Notes: generated by a model from the letters alone, not told the origin. DNA of 64,000 bases from Hyphomonadaceae bacterium UKL13-1 (GCA_001602435.1 CP012156.1:3355898-3419897), one strand, 5' to 3'. Positions 16,047 to 25,931 are shown, counted from the first letter of the stretch. A program made the numbers and translations.

Positions 16047-17708
16047 GTGGCACATCAGCATATCTTCCAAATGCAAGGCCTGACCAAAGCCTATCCAGGC
16101 GGCAAGAAAGTATTCGAAAACATCTGGCTGTCCTTTTATCCAGATGCGAAGATTGGTGTGGTCGGTGTCAACGGTTCTGGTAAGTCCAGCCTTTTGAAGA
16201 TTATGGCGGGTCTGGATAAGGACTTCACAGGTGAAGCACGCCCCGCCCAAGGCACCAAAATGGGCTATCTGGCTCAAGAGCCTGACCTCGACCCAACCAA
16301 GTCGGTCTGGGAAAATGTCATTGCTGAATGCCCGGAGAAGATCTTGTTTGATCGGTTCGGCGAAATCTCCATGAAAATGGCGGAAGATTATTCCGACGAG
16401 CTGATGGAAGAAATGACCGCCCTGCAAGAGCAGATTGATGCGGCGGATGCTTGGGACATTGATGCTAAGATCGAAATGGCGATGGGCGCGCTGCGCTGCC
16501 CCGACAATGATGCCGATATCTCCAAGCTGTCGGGCGGCGAAAAGCGCCGCGTTGCGCTGTGCCGCCTCTTGCTGTCCAAGCCCGACATGATGATGCTGGA
16601 CGAACCAACCAACCATTTGGACGCAGAATCCGTGGCTTGGCTGCAGCACCATTTGGAAGAATTTCCGGGCTGCGTCATTCTTGTGACCCACGACCGCTAC
16701 TTCCTTGATCAAGTGACGAAATGGACGCTGGAACTCGACCGCGGCAAAGGCATCCCCTACGAAGGCAATTATTCCAGCTGGCTTGAACAAAAGGCAAAGC
16801 GGATCGCGCAAGAAGAGCGCGAGAGCGACGCCAAGTCCAAGATGATGGCAAAGGAATTGGATTGGGTGCGGCAAAGCCCGAAAGCGCGCCAAGCCAAATC
16901 GAAAGCGCGTCTGGCCCGCTATGAAGAAATGGCGGATGCGGCCGAGCGCGAAAAGCAGAGCTTTGCCACCATCCAAATCCCACCCGGACCGCGTCTGGGC
17001 ACCAATGTTATTCGCTTTGACGGTCTGTCCAAGGGCTATGGCGACCGCATGTTGATCAGTGATCTCACCTTCAAATTGCCGCAGAACGGCATTGTGGGCG
17101 TGATCGGGCCAAACGGGGCGGGTAAGTCCACCTTGTTTAAAATGATTACCGGTCAAGAAGTGCCAGACTCGGGCTCTATCACCGTGGGCGAGAGCGTGAA
17201 GCTGGGCTTTGTCGACCAAAGCCGCGATCATTTGGATGATAATAAGAACGTCTGGGAAGAGATTTCCGGCGGGCTGGACATCATTGATGTTGGCGGCCGT
17301 GAAGTGCCGTCGCGTGCTTATGTCGGCACGTTCAACTTCAAGGGCGGCGATCAGCAAAAGAAAGTCGGCCTATTGTCGGGTGGGGAGCGTAACCGCGTCC
17401 ATCTCGCCAAGACATTGCGGTCGGGTGCCAACGTCCTCCTGCTCGACGAACCGACCAATGATTTGGATGTGGAAACCTTGTCGGCGCTGGAAAATGCGTT
17501 GGAAGTTTGGCCCGGTTGCGCCGTGGTCATCAGCCACGACCGCTGGTTCCTCGACCGTCTGGCCACCCACATTCTCGCCTATGAGGGCGACAGCCATGTG
17601 GAATGGTTTGAGGGCAACTTCCAAGCCTATGAAGAAGACAAGAAGCGTCGTCTGGGCCTGACCGAAATCATCCCAAGCCGCATCAAGTTCCAGAAATTTG
17701 CGCGGTAG
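16047..17708 (+). CDS. ettA: Energy-dependent translational throttle protein EttA
   Basis: A 553-residue ABC-F protein with two ATPase domains. First: 'GVNGSGKSS', 'LSGGEKRRVALC', 'MMLDEPTNHLD'. Second: 'GPNGAGKST', 'LSGGERNRVHLAK', 'LLLDEPTNDLD'. Between them lies the charged linker helix. EttA binds the ribosomal E site and gates the first peptide bond according to the ADP/ATP ratio. The start is GTG and gives the family's N-terminus MAHQHIFQM. It is convergent with the TAC operon. Confidence 0.93.
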   Translation: MAHQHIFQMQGLTKAYPGGKKVFENIWLSFYPDAKIGVVGVNGSGKSSLLKIMAGLDKDFTGEARPAQGTKMGYLAQEPDLDPTKSVWENVIAECPEKILFDRFGEISMKMAEDYSDELMEEMTALQEQIDAADAWDIDAKIEMAMGALRCPDNDADISKLSGGEKRRVALCRLLLSKPDMMMLDEPTNHLDAESVAWLQHHLEEFPGCVILVTHDRYFLDQVTKWTLELDRGKGIPYEGNYSSWLEQKAKRIAQEERESDAKSKMMAKELDWVRQSPKARQAKSKARLARYEEMADAAEREKQSFATIQIPPGPRLGTNVIRFDGLSKGYGDRMLISDLTFKLPQNGIVGVIGPNGAGKSTLFKMITGQEVPDSGSITVGESVKLGFVDQSRDHLDDNKNVWEEISGGLDIIDVGGREVPSRAYVGTFNFKGGDQQKKVGLLSGGERNRVHLAKTLRSGANVLLLDEPTNDLDVETLSALENALEVWPGCAVVISHDRWFLDRLATHILAYEGDSHVEWFEGNFQAYEEDKKRRLGLTEIIPSRIKFQKFAR

Positions 17709-17719
17709 ACTTCCGTCTT

Positions 17720-18223
17720 TTAGTCCGTATCACCCCTGATCCGCTGCAAGAGCGTTGTCAGCGGAAGGGGTGGTAATTCTAAACGGGATTGAGCGGCGAG
17801 GTTTGCGACATGGGACCGGAAATATGGCCAAACCGCAAACTTCGCTGTGCTTTCAAAGAACTTTATGGCCTCATCTGACGTGAAAGTCTTGGGGACATCA
17901 AAAGCGACAATATAGGTAGCTTCACAGTCAACGGCGGCTTGGCTTGTTTCTGTCTGAGCTTCCACGTCCGGCTCGTCTGTCGCCGGGTTAGGTGTGATCA
18001 GCAAGTTACATACGACCTTACCGAATAGCCGGCCGTTCTCTGGAGAAAAGTGTGGCGCATCCAAAATTGATTGATTGGTAAATTTTTGAAGTTGATCAAT
18101 TTCTCGCAGCTTAGACAGATCAAATTCCCAATTTGACTCTGTAAGCCTAATATCGAGCAATTTAGCCTCTTTGACGGCTTGGTTGTAACTCTCTTTAGAG
18201 GATGGGCGGGCTGCTTTGGCCAT
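17720..18223 (-). CDS. SecB-like chaperone of a toxin-antitoxin-chaperone (TAC) operon
   Basis: A 167-residue SecB-fold protein. The C-terminal pattern 'FAVWPYFRSHVANLAAQSRL' followed by 'ELPPLPLTTLL' matches SecB's last helix and its conserved proline/leucine turn. The N-terminal half is strand-rich and diverges from housekeeping SecB, and the acidic tail that binds SecA is absent. In TAC systems such a chaperone binds the antitoxin C-terminus and protects it from aggregation and proteolysis. It starts 2 nt after the antitoxin stop, so the two are translationally coupled. A role in general protein export is less likely. Confidence 0.78.
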   Translation of the reverse strand: MAKAARPSSKESYNQAVKEAKLLDIRLTESNWEFDLSKLREIDQLQKFTNQSILDAPHFSPENGRLFGKVVCNLLITPNPATDEPDVEAQTETSQAAVDCEATYIVAFDVPKTFTSDEAIKFFESTAKFAVWPYFRSHVANLAAQSRLELPPLPLTTLLQRIRGDTD

Positions 18224-18225
18224 TG

Positions 18226-18624
18226 TTATGCTGCAGCCTCTGCCGGCAAATATCTGGATTCCGCGCCATTGGCCGGTTCAAGTTGGGATGACTTGATCCA
18301 ACCATAGGAATCCAACTTGACCTCACTCAGACTTGCCAGCTCTCGATTGCGCTTTTCAGCGCGCGCGTTCATTTCATCGATTTTTCTGCAGCTGATGACG
18401 AGTTCCTCGCCCATCGCGAAAAACAATTGCGCTGCCTTCTTGATGGTCAAATTGCTCGGATCACCGCCGAAAATTTGCGAAATCCGGGCTTCAGAGACAT
18501 TGAGTTCTCGTGCCAATTGCGCCTTTCGGATCTTCTTTTCTTCCAAAAGCCTGATCGCCATGGCCTGAACGTTGGCGATAGCCCGCTCTTCGGCCAAGAT
18601 CATCTCATACTCTTTGTTCTTCAT
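18226..18624 (-). CDS. higA: HigA-like antitoxin with HTH and C-terminal extension
   Basis: A 132-residue protein. An XRE/HigA helix-turn-helix spans about residues 32-70 ('RKAQLARELNVSEARISQIF'). It is followed by a helical linker and a roughly 45-residue tail ending 'GAESRYLPAEAAA', with aromatic residues in 'DSYGWIKSSQ'. Chaperone-addicted antitoxins carry a disordered hydrophobic tail of this size that the SecB-like partner holds; assigning that role here is inference from layout. It lies 9 nt after the toxin gene and directly before the chaperone. It probably represses the operon's promoter. Confidence 0.82.
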   Translation of the reverse strand: MKNKEYEMILAEERAIANVQAMAIRLLEEKKIRKAQLARELNVSEARISQIFGGDPSNLTIKKAAQLFFAMGEELVISCRKIDEMNARAEKRNRELASLSEVKLDSYGWIKSSQLEPANGAESRYLPAEAAA

Positions 18625-18633
18625 TAGGTTCTC

Positions 18634-19044
18634 CTAAACCCTCGCACCCACCACAAGCCGGTTTACCTTCTCTGCCAATCTACTGGCCTTTGAGAGGTCG
18701 CCGGGATCGGCTTTTTGCGTTTTCTTCACGGCAACATTGGTTGCGAAGAAAGTTCTCTTTGCATTGATGGAGCCTTGAACGCCGTACACCCGGGATTGTT
18801 TCTCTTTGAAGGCCCAAACTTGCAATCCGTCATGACGCCCTTCATCGAAGTTCAGTTTCTTGGGCGGAATTGAAACGTTCTCCATCGTGCAATACATTTT
18901 TTCCATCGTTGCCTGAATCTTAGCTTGATCTCGAAGTGGCAGCGTCAAAAACGCCGCTAAGCATTGTTTGTTCATCCAGATCGAAGCAACCGGTCCGTCG
19001 CAGAACATCTCCCACACGTCATCATCGGCTCGCGCTTCAGACAT
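18634..19044 (-). CDS. higB: HigB/RelE-type toxin (Gp49-like)
   Basis: A 136-residue protein. The C-terminal half 'GLQVWAFKEKQSRVYGVQ' and 'KRTFFATNVAVKKTQKADP' followed by 'LSKASRLAEKV' matches Gp49-like HigB/RelE toxins, which cut mRNA at the ribosome. The basic KKTQKA motif and the Arg/Lys/Tyr set are kept, so it looks functional. Toxin-first order with the antitoxin downstream is typical of higBA. It has about 45 extra N-terminal residues compared with compact HigB (about 90 residues). With the next two genes it forms a TAC operon. Confidence 0.82.
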   Translation of the reverse strand: MSEARADDDVWEMFCDGPVASIWMNKQCLAAFLTLPLRDQAKIQATMEKMYCTMENVSIPPKKLNFDEGRHDGLQVWAFKEKQSRVYGVQGSINAKRTFFATNVAVKKTQKADPGDLSKASRLAEKVNRLVVGARV

Positions 19045-19047
19045 AGG

Positions 19048-19111
19048 CCACAGACCTTAACATATAACTTAACTCAAGGGCTGTGGGATACAAGATGCTA
19101 TTATGCCACAG
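19048..19111. promoter_or_regulatory. Putative operator/promoter of the TAC operon
   Basis: Just upstream of the toxin start lie the inverted hexamers CCACAG (19048-19053) and CTGTGG (19081-19086), a third CCACAG at 19106-19111, and between the first two the palindrome-like TTAACATATAACTTAA (19057-19072). HigA proteins bind short inverted repeats over their own promoter. This layout fits, but no experimental consensus is available to compare, so the call is inference. Confidence 0.4.
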
Positions 19112-19267
19112 GCGCACGCGCATTCGATTTTGGGCAATTTCGCCCCCTTTTGATTAGTTTTCTGAATTTATGGAGGAATAAGCACACAGACTAACAATTT
19201 TTAAATCATAAGCACTATTTTTATCAAATTCAATCACAGCAAGATTTATAGGGCGCGCACATGTGAT

Positions 19268-19286
19268 CCCGCTTCGCAGAAGCGGG
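19268..19286. repeat. Perfect hairpin between TAC promoter and hslU end
   Basis: CCCGCTTC-GCA-GAAGCGGG, an 8-bp stem with a 3-nt loop, downstream of hslU. No T-tract follows in either direction, so a classical terminator is not supported. It may stabilise the 3' end of the hslVU transcript. Confidence 0.55.
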
Positions 19287-19324
19287 TTAAGTGGCGACAA
19301 ATTTACAAGTGGATCCGAAAAGCC

Positions 19325-20623
19325 CTATAACACAAACCGGCTGAGATCGCTGTTCTTCGACAAGCCTTCGACCTTTTCGCGCACGTAAGCGCCGGTGATG
19401 TCGATGGTTTCGCCGTCGCGGTCAGTGGCGTGGAAGCTGATGTCGTCTAGGACGCGTTCAAGGACCGTATGCAAGCGGCGCGCGCCGATATTTTCCACGC
19501 TGGTATTCACCGCCACGGCCACATCGGCAATGGCATCCACGGCGTCTTCAGTGAAGGAAAGCGTAACGCCTTCGGTGCCCATCAGGCCGACATATTGTTT
19601 GACAAGGCTGGCTTCGGGCTCGGTCAAAATACGACGGAAATCATCGCGGGTCAGGGCTTGCAGCTCAACCCGGATCGGCAAGCGGCCTTGTAGTTCAGGC
19701 AATAAGTCTGAGGGTTTGGCGACATGAAACGCACCAGAGGCGATGAAAAGGATGAAGTCGGTCTTCAGCGCGCCGTGCTTGGTCGAAACGGTGGTGCCTT
19801 CAATCAGCGGCAACAAGTCGCGCTGCACGCCTTCGCGGCTGACATCTGCGCCCTGACGCTCTGCCCGCGCGCAAATTTTGTCGACTTCATCGATAAAGAC
19901 CACGCCTTCGGTTTCGGCCAAAAGCAAGGCTTCTTGCGTGATGGAATCCTTATCCAATAGCTTGTCGCTCTCCTCGGTCACCAAGGGCTCATAGGCTTCA
20001 GCGACCGTCGTTTTTCGCGTGCGCTTCTTGGAGCCGGACAGGTTTTGCAACATGGTGCCTAAGTCGATCATGCCGCCGGGCGCACCTGGGAATTCCATCA
20101 TGGAAGCGGCAGGCGAGCTCACGTCAAAATCAAGCTCGATCTCTTTGTCGGCTAACAGGCCGCCACGCAATTTCTTGCGAAATGCTTCCCGTGTGCCTTG
20201 GCTAGCCTCAGTGCCGACGAGGGCATCTAATACGCGGTCCTCGGCCATGGCTTCGGCCTTGGCGCGCACATCTTTGCGGCGGCGGTCGCGCACCAGATGG
20301 ATGGCGGCCTCTACCAGATCACGGATGATCTGATCCACATCTCGGCCGACATAGCCCACTTCGGTGAATTTGGTGGCTTCCACTTTGACAAAGGGTGCCC
20401 CAGCCAGTTTGGCCAGACGACGCGCAATCTCCGTCTTGCCGACGCCCGTTGGCCCGATCATCAGAATATTCTTTGGCGTAGTCTCTTCACGCAATTTCTC
20501 CGGCAAGCGCTTGCGGCGCCAGCGGTTACGTAGCGCGATTGCAACGGCACGTTTGGCGTCAGACTGGCCGATCACATGACGGTCGAGTTCAGAAACAATT
20601 TCACGGGGGGAAAGGTCGGTCAT
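19325..20623 (-). CDS. hslU: HslU ATPase subunit of the HslUV protease
   Basis: A 432-residue AAA+ unfoldase. Walker A is 'GPTGVGKTE' near residue 55, the pore/GYVGRD loop is '[12 protein letters not shown]', Walker B is '[11 protein letters not shown]', and the C-terminus ends 'LSRFVL', the tail that docks on HslV and opens its active sites. The I-domain (about 110-240) is present. It feeds unfolded substrates to HslV in the cytoplasm and is a heat-shock protein in many bacteria. It overlaps hslV by 4 bp (ATGA). Confidence 0.97.
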   Translation of the reverse strand: MTDLSPREIVSELDRHVIGQSDAKRAVAIALRNRWRRKRLPEKLREETTPKNILMIGPTGVGKTEIARRLAKLAGAPFVKVEATKFTEVGYVGRDVDQIIRDLVEAAIHLVRDRRRKDVRAKAEAMAEDRVLDALVGTEASQGTREAFRKKLRGGLLADKEIELDFDVSSPAASMMEFPGAPGGMIDLGTMLQNLSGSKKRTRKTTVAEAYEPLVTEESDKLLDKDSITQEALLLAETEGVVFIDEVDKICARAERQGADVSREGVQRDLLPLIEGTTVSTKHGALKTDFILFIASGAFHVAKPSDLLPELQGRLPIRVELQALTRDDFRRILTEPEASLVKQYVGLMGTEGVTLSFTEDAVDAIADVAVAVNTSVENIGARRLHTVLERVLDDISFHATDRDGETIDITGAYVREKVEGLSKNSDLSRFVL

Positions 20624-21183
20624 TCTACGGTCGCCAATTGTTCAATGGTCAGATTGCCATTGGTATACACACAAATATCGGCCGCAATCGCCATGGCTTT
20701 GCGGGCAATGGTCTCAGCGTCGAGGTCTTGATCGTAAAGAGCGCGGGCAGCCGCCAAGGCATAACCGCCGCCAGACCCGATGGCGGCAACCGCATGGTCG
20801 GGTTCCAGCACATCGCCCGTGCCAGTCAGCACATATGTGCCTTCTTTATCGGCACAAATCAGCATGGCTTCTAGGCGACGCAAATAGCGGTCTGTCCGCC
20901 AATCCTTGGCCAACTCCACACAGGCGCGCAGCAATTGATTGGGAAAGCGCTCTAGCTTGGCTTCGAGGCGTTCGAACAAGGTGAAGGCGTCCGCGGTCGC
21001 CCCAGCAAAGCCCGTCAACACAGTTCCGCCCGCTAAGGTGCGTACCTTACGCGCGCCATGTTTCATGACGGTATTGCCAACCGAGACTTGGCCATCGCCG
21101 ACAACGACCACTTTGCCGCCTTTTCGCACTGCCAAAATCGTTGTGCCGCGCCAGTCGGCGGCGGGACGTTCAAAATCGCTCAT
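20620..21183 (-). CDS. hslV: HslV protease subunit
   Basis: A 187-residue proteasome-beta-like peptidase. The catalytic threonine follows the short propeptide in '[20 protein letters not shown]', the usual alphaproteobacterial form. Lys and Gly residues in '[10 protein letters not shown]' complete the fold. I prefer the start at 21183 ([11 protein letters not shown]) over 21234 because the extra 17 residues are not family-like. It is cotranscribed with hslU downstream. Confidence 0.96.
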   Translation of the reverse strand: MSDFERPAADWRGTTILAVRKGGKVVVVGDGQVSVGNTVMKHGARKVRTLAGGTVLTGFAGATADAFTLFERLEAKLERFPNQLLRACVELAKDWRTDRYLRRLEAMLICADKEGTYVLTGTGDVLEPDHAVAAIGSGGGYALAAARALYDQDLDAETIARKAMAIAADICVYTNGNLTIEQLATVE

Positions 21184-21234
21184 GCCTATGTAATGGCGTT
21201 TGTGGGGGCTGACTTCAAGGCGCGCGCGTACCAC

Positions 21235-22112
21235 TTAGCTGGTACGGCGCAGTCCTTCGATGCTGGGTGCAGGGCTTAGGCCATCCGCGCGGGCCGCCCA
21301 ATTGCGGGCATGGGCTTCAAATTGATCTGCCGACATGGGTGAGCCAAACAAATAACCTTGGCCCAAGGTTGCGCCCCGTTTCTTTAAGAATGCGGCTTGT
21401 TCTTGGGTTTCAACCCCTTCAGCCACGGTCTCATAATTCAGCCCGCCTGCCATCGCGATGATGGTTTCAATCATGGTCGGCGCGTTGCGGTCCTTGCCTA
21501 AGGCGCGGATAAAGCTTTGGTCAATTTTAAAGACGTCAAACGGCATGCGGGTGAGAGCCGCCAAATTGGAATGCCCGGTCCCAAAGTCATCAATCGCGAT
21601 CCGCACACCCTTGTTGCGCAACGGCTCTAGCAAGCGGATTACCCGGTCTGGATTGCTCATGGCGATCGATTCAGTGATTTCCAGCTCAAACAAGGACGCA
21701 GGCAGGCCCGTTTCAGCCAAGATACTCTGTACCTTGGCCGTAAAATTATCGTCATTGAACTGCATGGCCGACACATTGACCGCGACCCGGAGTGCAATGC
21801 CTCGGCGCAGCCAAGCAGCAGCCTTCTTCGCCGCATCGCGCATGATGTAATCGCCCAAAGGCGCGATCAAGCCCGTCTCTTCGGCGGCGGTAATAAATTT
21901 CGTGGGTGACACCATGCCCTGGGTTGGATGGTTCCAGCGCACTAGGGCTTCGCAGCCGTGAATGCGTCCTGTCCCCAAATCCACTTTCGGCTGGAAATAG
22001 GCCATGAACTGGCCCTGCTCGATCCCGGCGCGAATTTCGTTTTCTAGCACCAGCTTTTCTAGCGCGCGCTGGTTCATCTTGCGGGTGAAGAACACGCTGC
22101 GGTTGCGACGCC
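21235..22112 (-). pseudogene. EAL half of a frameshifted GGDEF-EAL protein
   Basis: A c-di-GMP phosphodiesterase domain of about 280 residues, in a frame -1 relative to the upstream GGDEF half. The EAL residues look complete: 'CEALVRW', 'VNVSAMQF', 'FELEITES', 'IAIDDFGTGHSN', 'FKIDQSF', 'ETVAEGVET' and 'LGQGYLFG', so hydrolysis of c-di-GMP would be expected. The junction peptide 'RNRSVFFTRKMNQ' is the usual end of a GGDEF domain, showing that both halves were one protein. The open frame runs up to 22203 without a proper start. The cause may be a real mutation, recoding or a sequence error. Confidence 0.75.
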
Positions 22113-22985
22113 GTTGCGGGCGTGGCTTAGCGCCAAGTCTGCCGAGCGCAAAACCTCTTCGCCTGTCTCGCCGTCCTGCGGGAAGATGGCGATACCGGCG
22201 CAAGCGCCCAACACGATACGGTGGCCGCCAAGTTCGAAGTGCTGGCGCAGACCAGCCGCCACCAATTGGGCAAAGCGTCCGGCTTGGGTCGGATCATCAA
22301 TATCGGGGATCAGCACGGCGAATTCAGAATCCCAGTCCGCGCCAACAGGGCGGGCCGCGCGATACAGGTCTGCAAGCGCCACGATCCGGTCCGATGCCCG
22401 CACGGCAGCCGACAGGCGCTCTGCAACAAGGCCCAGCAATTCTTCGCCCGCAATCTGGCCAAGGGTTTCTTGCACGCGAATGAACTTATCGACGTCGATG
22501 GAGATCACGGCACCGACCAGATTATTCGCCGCATTGGACTTTGCCGCTTCGTCGGTTTCTTGGCGGAAGCGGTCGCGGTTGGGCAGTTCGGTGATGGTGT
22601 CCACGAAGGCCAATTGCTGGATGCGCTTCATGGAAGCATCCAAGCGCTGCATCATCCGGTTCAAGGCACGGGCCAGAATTTCAAGTTCATCGCCAGACCG
22701 GATGTCGAGACGAACGCCTAAGCGCTTCAGATTTGTCTGTTGGGCAAATTCGGTCAGGTCGCGCAGGGGATCTGTGATGCGGTTCACGAAAGCATAGAAG
22801 GCAGCAGTGGCTAGAACCAGAGACAGGGTCGACCCGCCAATCGCAAAGGCCAAGGCACGACCATAGCCAATCGTAAAGCTTAGCATCACGATCATGCCCA
22901 ACATCACAAGACTCATCAGGCCGAGGAAAGCTAAGGTCAGCTTCCCAGCTAGGGTCTTCAGAATGTTTTCCAGCCAGTCTTTCAC
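22074..22985 (-). pseudogene. Membrane-HAMP-degenerate GGDEF half of the frameshifted protein
   Basis: The N-terminal half: two membrane helices (about residues 13-36 and 43-67), a HAMP-like segment with 'RITDPLRDLTEFA' and 'IRSGDELEILARALNRMM', then a GGDEF fold from 'LAFVDTITELPNRDRF' to 'SADLALSHARNG'. The catalytic GGDEF loop reads 'WDSEF', so cyclase activity is unlikely; the domain may act as a GTP sensor for the EAL part. True reading leaves this frame near 22110, and the last dozen residues of the open frame are out of register. Read with a -1 shift the whole protein would be about 580 residues. Confidence 0.75.
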
Positions 22986-23215
22986 TAAATTCTACGCCTA
23001 AACGTTCTGCTTGCCACGACAACGCCGACAAGTTCCCAGAACTACTTTTCCTGTTTGCACACATTAGGTTGACGTGGCCTTAATCTGCCTGCCGCACATG
23101 CAGACTGTAACCAGCGTGATCTCCGGTTTCTTTTGTCTTCCCAAAGCGCTAAGAGGGGGCCGTTCGCGCCAAACAATGGCGCGCTCACCTAGACCACCAG
23201 CGGAAAGATTTCATC

Positions 23216-23803
23216 GTGCGAACGGCCACCATTCAGCGCAATACGAAAGAGACGCAAATCTCTGTCACCATGAATTTGGATGGGACCGGGAGTGCCAAGG
23301 TTTCTACCGGCATTGGCTTTTTTGACCACATGCTCGAAAGCTTTGCCAAGCACGCGCTGATTGATCTGACGGTTGAGACCAAGGGCGATTTGCATATCGA
23401 TATGCACCACACGGTCGAAGACACCGGCATTGTGATGGGCCAAGCGCTCAAAAGTGCTTTGGGTGATTTTGCTGGCATCCGGCGGTTTGGACATGCCTAT
23501 ATCCCCATGGATGAGACCTTGTCGCGCGCGTCGATTGATTTGGCTAACCGGCCTTATTTGGTTTGGAACGTCGATTTTGAGCGCCCGAAAGTCGGCGATA
23601 TGGACACCGAATTGTTCAAGGAATGGTTCCATGCATTTGCCGGCAACGGTGGCTTATGTTTGCATGTCGAAAACCTCTACGGCCAGAATACGCATCATAT
23701 CATCGAGAGCTGCTATAAAGCCCTCGCCCGCGCCCTCAGGGTCGCCATTGAAATTGATCCTCGCTTGAATGGGGCTGTTGCCTCAACAAAGGGCGTCCTC
23801 TAA
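23216..23803 (+). CDS. hisB: Imidazoleglycerol-phosphate dehydratase
   Basis: A 195-residue monofunctional HisB that dehydrates imidazole glycerol phosphate to imidazole acetol phosphate in histidine synthesis. The two metal-binding histidine motifs of the duplicated fold are '[16 protein letters not shown]' and '[17 protein letters not shown]', with 'GIGFFDHML' near residue 32. There is a GTG start with GGAAAG upstream. It is the first gene of hisBHAFE, 9 bp before hisH. The phosphatase domain of the enteric fusion is absent, as usual outside gammaproteobacteria. Confidence 0.96.
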   Translation: MRTATIQRNTKETQISVTMNLDGTGSAKVSTGIGFFDHMLESFAKHALIDLTVETKGDLHIDMHHTVEDTGIVMGQALKSALGDFAGIRRFGHAYIPMDETLSRASIDLANRPYLVWNVDFERPKVGDMDTELFKEWFHAFAGNGGLCLHVENLYGQNTHHIIESCYKALARALRVAIEIDPRLNGAVASTKGVL

Positions 23804-23812
23804 GGCACTGAA

Positions 23813-24433
23813 ATGCTTACCTTAATCGATTATGGCTCTGGCAATCTTCGCTCGGCTGAGAAAGCGTTGGTTGCAGCCGGGGCGCGCGAGGTTTGCGTGA
23901 CTGCTGACCCAGACCGCATCGCCAAAGCCGATCACATTGTCCTGCCAGGGGTAGGGGCATTTGCCGATTGCGCCGCCAATCTGGCCGCAGTCGATGGATT
24001 GCGTGAAGCCTTAGAGACCCGCGTGCGTGGCGAAGGTGCGGCCTTCTTAGGGATTTGCGTCGGGATGCAGCTTTTGGCCGACGTGGGCATTGAGTTTGGC
24101 TCAACACCCGGCCTTGGCTGGATCGGTGGTCAGACCTCGGTCATTCAACCTGGCTCGGCAGAGCTGAAAGTGCCCCATATGGGCTGGAACACCGCTGAGC
24201 CAACTGCCAGTGCGGTGTTCGACACCGCTTGGGGTGGCGCACAGGACGTCTATTTCGTCCATTCCTTTGCGTTTCGCGCCGCACACGAGGCCGATGTAGC
24301 CGCTTGGTGCACCTATGGTGCGGATCGGTTTGCCGCGGCTGTCCAGAAAGACAATATTATGGGCGTGCAATTCCACCCCGAAAAAAGCCAACGCGCGGGC
24401 CTCGCTTTGTTGGAAGAATGGCTGAAACAATGA
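23813..24433 (+). CDS. hisH: Imidazole glycerol phosphate synthase, glutaminase subunit
   Basis: A 206-residue class I glutamine amidotransferase. The nucleophile cysteine is in 'GICVGMQLL', the partner His and Glu are in 'VQFHPEKSQ', and 'GSGNLRSAEKAL' opens the protein. It releases ammonia to HisF, forming IGP and AICAR. The stop overlaps hisA by 4 bp (ATGA). Confidence 0.96.
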   Translation: MLTLIDYGSGNLRSAEKALVAAGAREVCVTADPDRIAKADHIVLPGVGAFADCAANLAAVDGLREALETRVRGEGAAFLGICVGMQLLADVGIEFGSTPGLGWIGGQTSVIQPGSAELKVPHMGWNTAEPTASAVFDTAWGGAQDVYFVHSFAFRAAHEADVAAWCTYGADRFAAAVQKDNIMGVQFHPEKSQRAGLALLEEWLKQ

Positions 24434-25152
24434 TCCTCTATCCCGCAATTGATTTGAAAGATGGACAGGCTGTTCGCCTTTATAAGGGCGACTTTGCCCA
24501 GATGACCGTGTTTGATACCGACCCGTCCGCGCGCGCTGCGAGCTTTGAGGCGATGGGCTTTGGCTATCTCCATATTGTGGACTTGGACGGTGCCTTGAAA
24601 GGGGCCGGGGCCAATCTCGACGCCATTGCCGCCATTCGCGCCCGGACCAGCCTGCCTATGCAAGTCGGCGGTGGCATTCGCGACCTGAAGGCGATTGAAA
24701 AGGCGCTCTCAATGGGCGTTACGCGCGTCATCTTGGGCACGATTGCCGCTAAACAACCCCAATTCGTGCGCGACGCGGCCAAGGCCTTTCCGGGCCAAGT
24801 GGCCGTGGGCATTGATGCCATCGACGGCATGGTTGCGGTTGAAGGTTGGGTGGAGACGACCAATCTCGCCGCGCTCGATCTCGCCCGTCAGTTTGAAGAT
24901 GCGGGCGTTGCCGCCTTGATCGTCACCGATGTGGGTCGTGATGGGACCAAGACGGGGATCAATATTGACTTCACGGGGGCAATTGCAGACGCCGTTGGCA
25001 TGGATGTCATCGCCTCGGGCGGCTTGGCAGGTGTGCAAGATATCGTCGCCCTAAAAGCCCGTCCTGGTAAGCCAATTGCGGGGGCCATTTTGGGCCGTGC
25101 GCTCTATGATGGTTTGATTGACCCTGTCGAAGCCTTGAAAGCCGCCGCATGA
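24430..25152 (+). CDS. hisA: ProFAR isomerase
   Basis: A 240-residue TIM barrel that isomerises ProFAR to PRFAR. Catalytic aspartates are in '[12 protein letters not shown]' (Asp8) and '[10 protein letters not shown]' (about residue 130). Phosphate loops are 'GGGIRD' and 'ASGGLAG'. I set the start at MILYPAID, where ATG overlaps the hisH stop. A longer frame beginning at 24229 lies inside hisH and is not family-like. Confidence 0.97.
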   Translation: MILYPAIDLKDGQAVRLYKGDFAQMTVFDTDPSARAASFEAMGFGYLHIVDLDGALKGAGANLDAIAAIRARTSLPMQVGGGIRDLKAIEKALSMGVTRVILGTIAAKQPQFVRDAAKAFPGQVAVGIDAIDGMVAVEGWVETTNLAALDLARQFEDAGVAALIVTDVGRDGTKTGINIDFTGAIADAVGMDVIASGGLAGVQDIVALKARPGKPIAGAILGRALYDGLIDPVEALKAAA

Positions 25153-25931
25153 GTCTGAAAGTTCGCATCATTCCCTGTCTGGATGTGAAGGACGGACGCG
25201 TCGTGAAAGGCGTGCAGTTCGAAGGGCTGCGCGACGCCGGCGATCCGGTTGAGCAAGCGCAATTTTATGATGGCGAGGGGGCCGATGAAATCTGCTTTCT
25301 CGATATCTCTGCCAGCCATGAAGGGCGGGGCACTTTACTCGATGTGGTGCGACGTACGGCTGAAGTCTGCTTCACGCCTTTGACAGTCGGTGGCGGCGTG
25401 CGCACGACCGACGACTTCCGTGCCCTATTGCTGGCCGGGGCCGACAAGGTCGCCATCAATACGTCCGCCGTCAAAGACCCTAGTTTGGTAACAGCGGCCG
25501 CGCGGCGCTTTGGGGCGCAGTGCGTGGTGGTCGCGATTGATGCCAAGCAAACTGGCCCCGAACAGTGGGAGATTTTCACCCATGGCGGCCGCAATCCAAC
25601 TGGCATTGACGCTTTGGCCTTTGCCAAAGATGTCGTCGAACGTGGCGCTGGGGAACTTCTGGTCACCTCCATGGATAAGGACGGCACCAAATCGGGCTAT
25701 GATCTGGCACTGACTCGCGCCATTGCCGATGCGGTGTCCGTGCCGGTGATTGCCTCTGGCGGGGTGGGCAATTTAGACGATCTGGTGGCAGGCATCACCC
25801 AAGGCCATGCCAATGCCGTTCTAGCGGCATCGATTTTTCACTTCAGAACCCATACACTGGCAGAGGCACGGGCGGCCTTGGCGGCGGCTGGGGCCAAAGT
25901 ACGGCAACCGATTCAAGGAAACCTGCGATGA
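25149..25931 (+). CDS. hisF: Imidazole glycerol phosphate synthase, cyclase subunit
   Basis: A 260-residue TIM barrel homologous to HisA. Catalytic Asp11 is in '[15 protein letters not shown]' and the second Asp in '[13 protein letters not shown]'. It uses ammonia channelled from HisH. It overlaps hisA and hisE by 4 bp at each end, which gives a tightly coupled operon. Confidence 0.97.
   Translation: MSLKVRIIPCLDVKDGRVVKGVQFEGLRDAGDPVEQAQFYDGEGADEICFLDISASHEGRGTLLDVVRRTAEVCFTPLTVGGGVRTTDDFRALLLAGADKVAINTSAVKDPSLVTAAARRFGAQCVVVAIDAKQTGPEQWEIFTHGGRNPTGIDALAFAKDVVERGAGELLVTSMDKDGTKSGYDLALTRAIADAVSVPVIASGGVGNLDDLVAGITQGHANAVLAASIFHFRTHTLAEARAALAAAGAKVRQPIQGNLR

Noticed and set aside
24229-24429. 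Extended N-terminus for HisA
   Set aside because: It lies within hisH in another frame; the family begins at MILYPAID, whose ATG overlaps the hisH stop.
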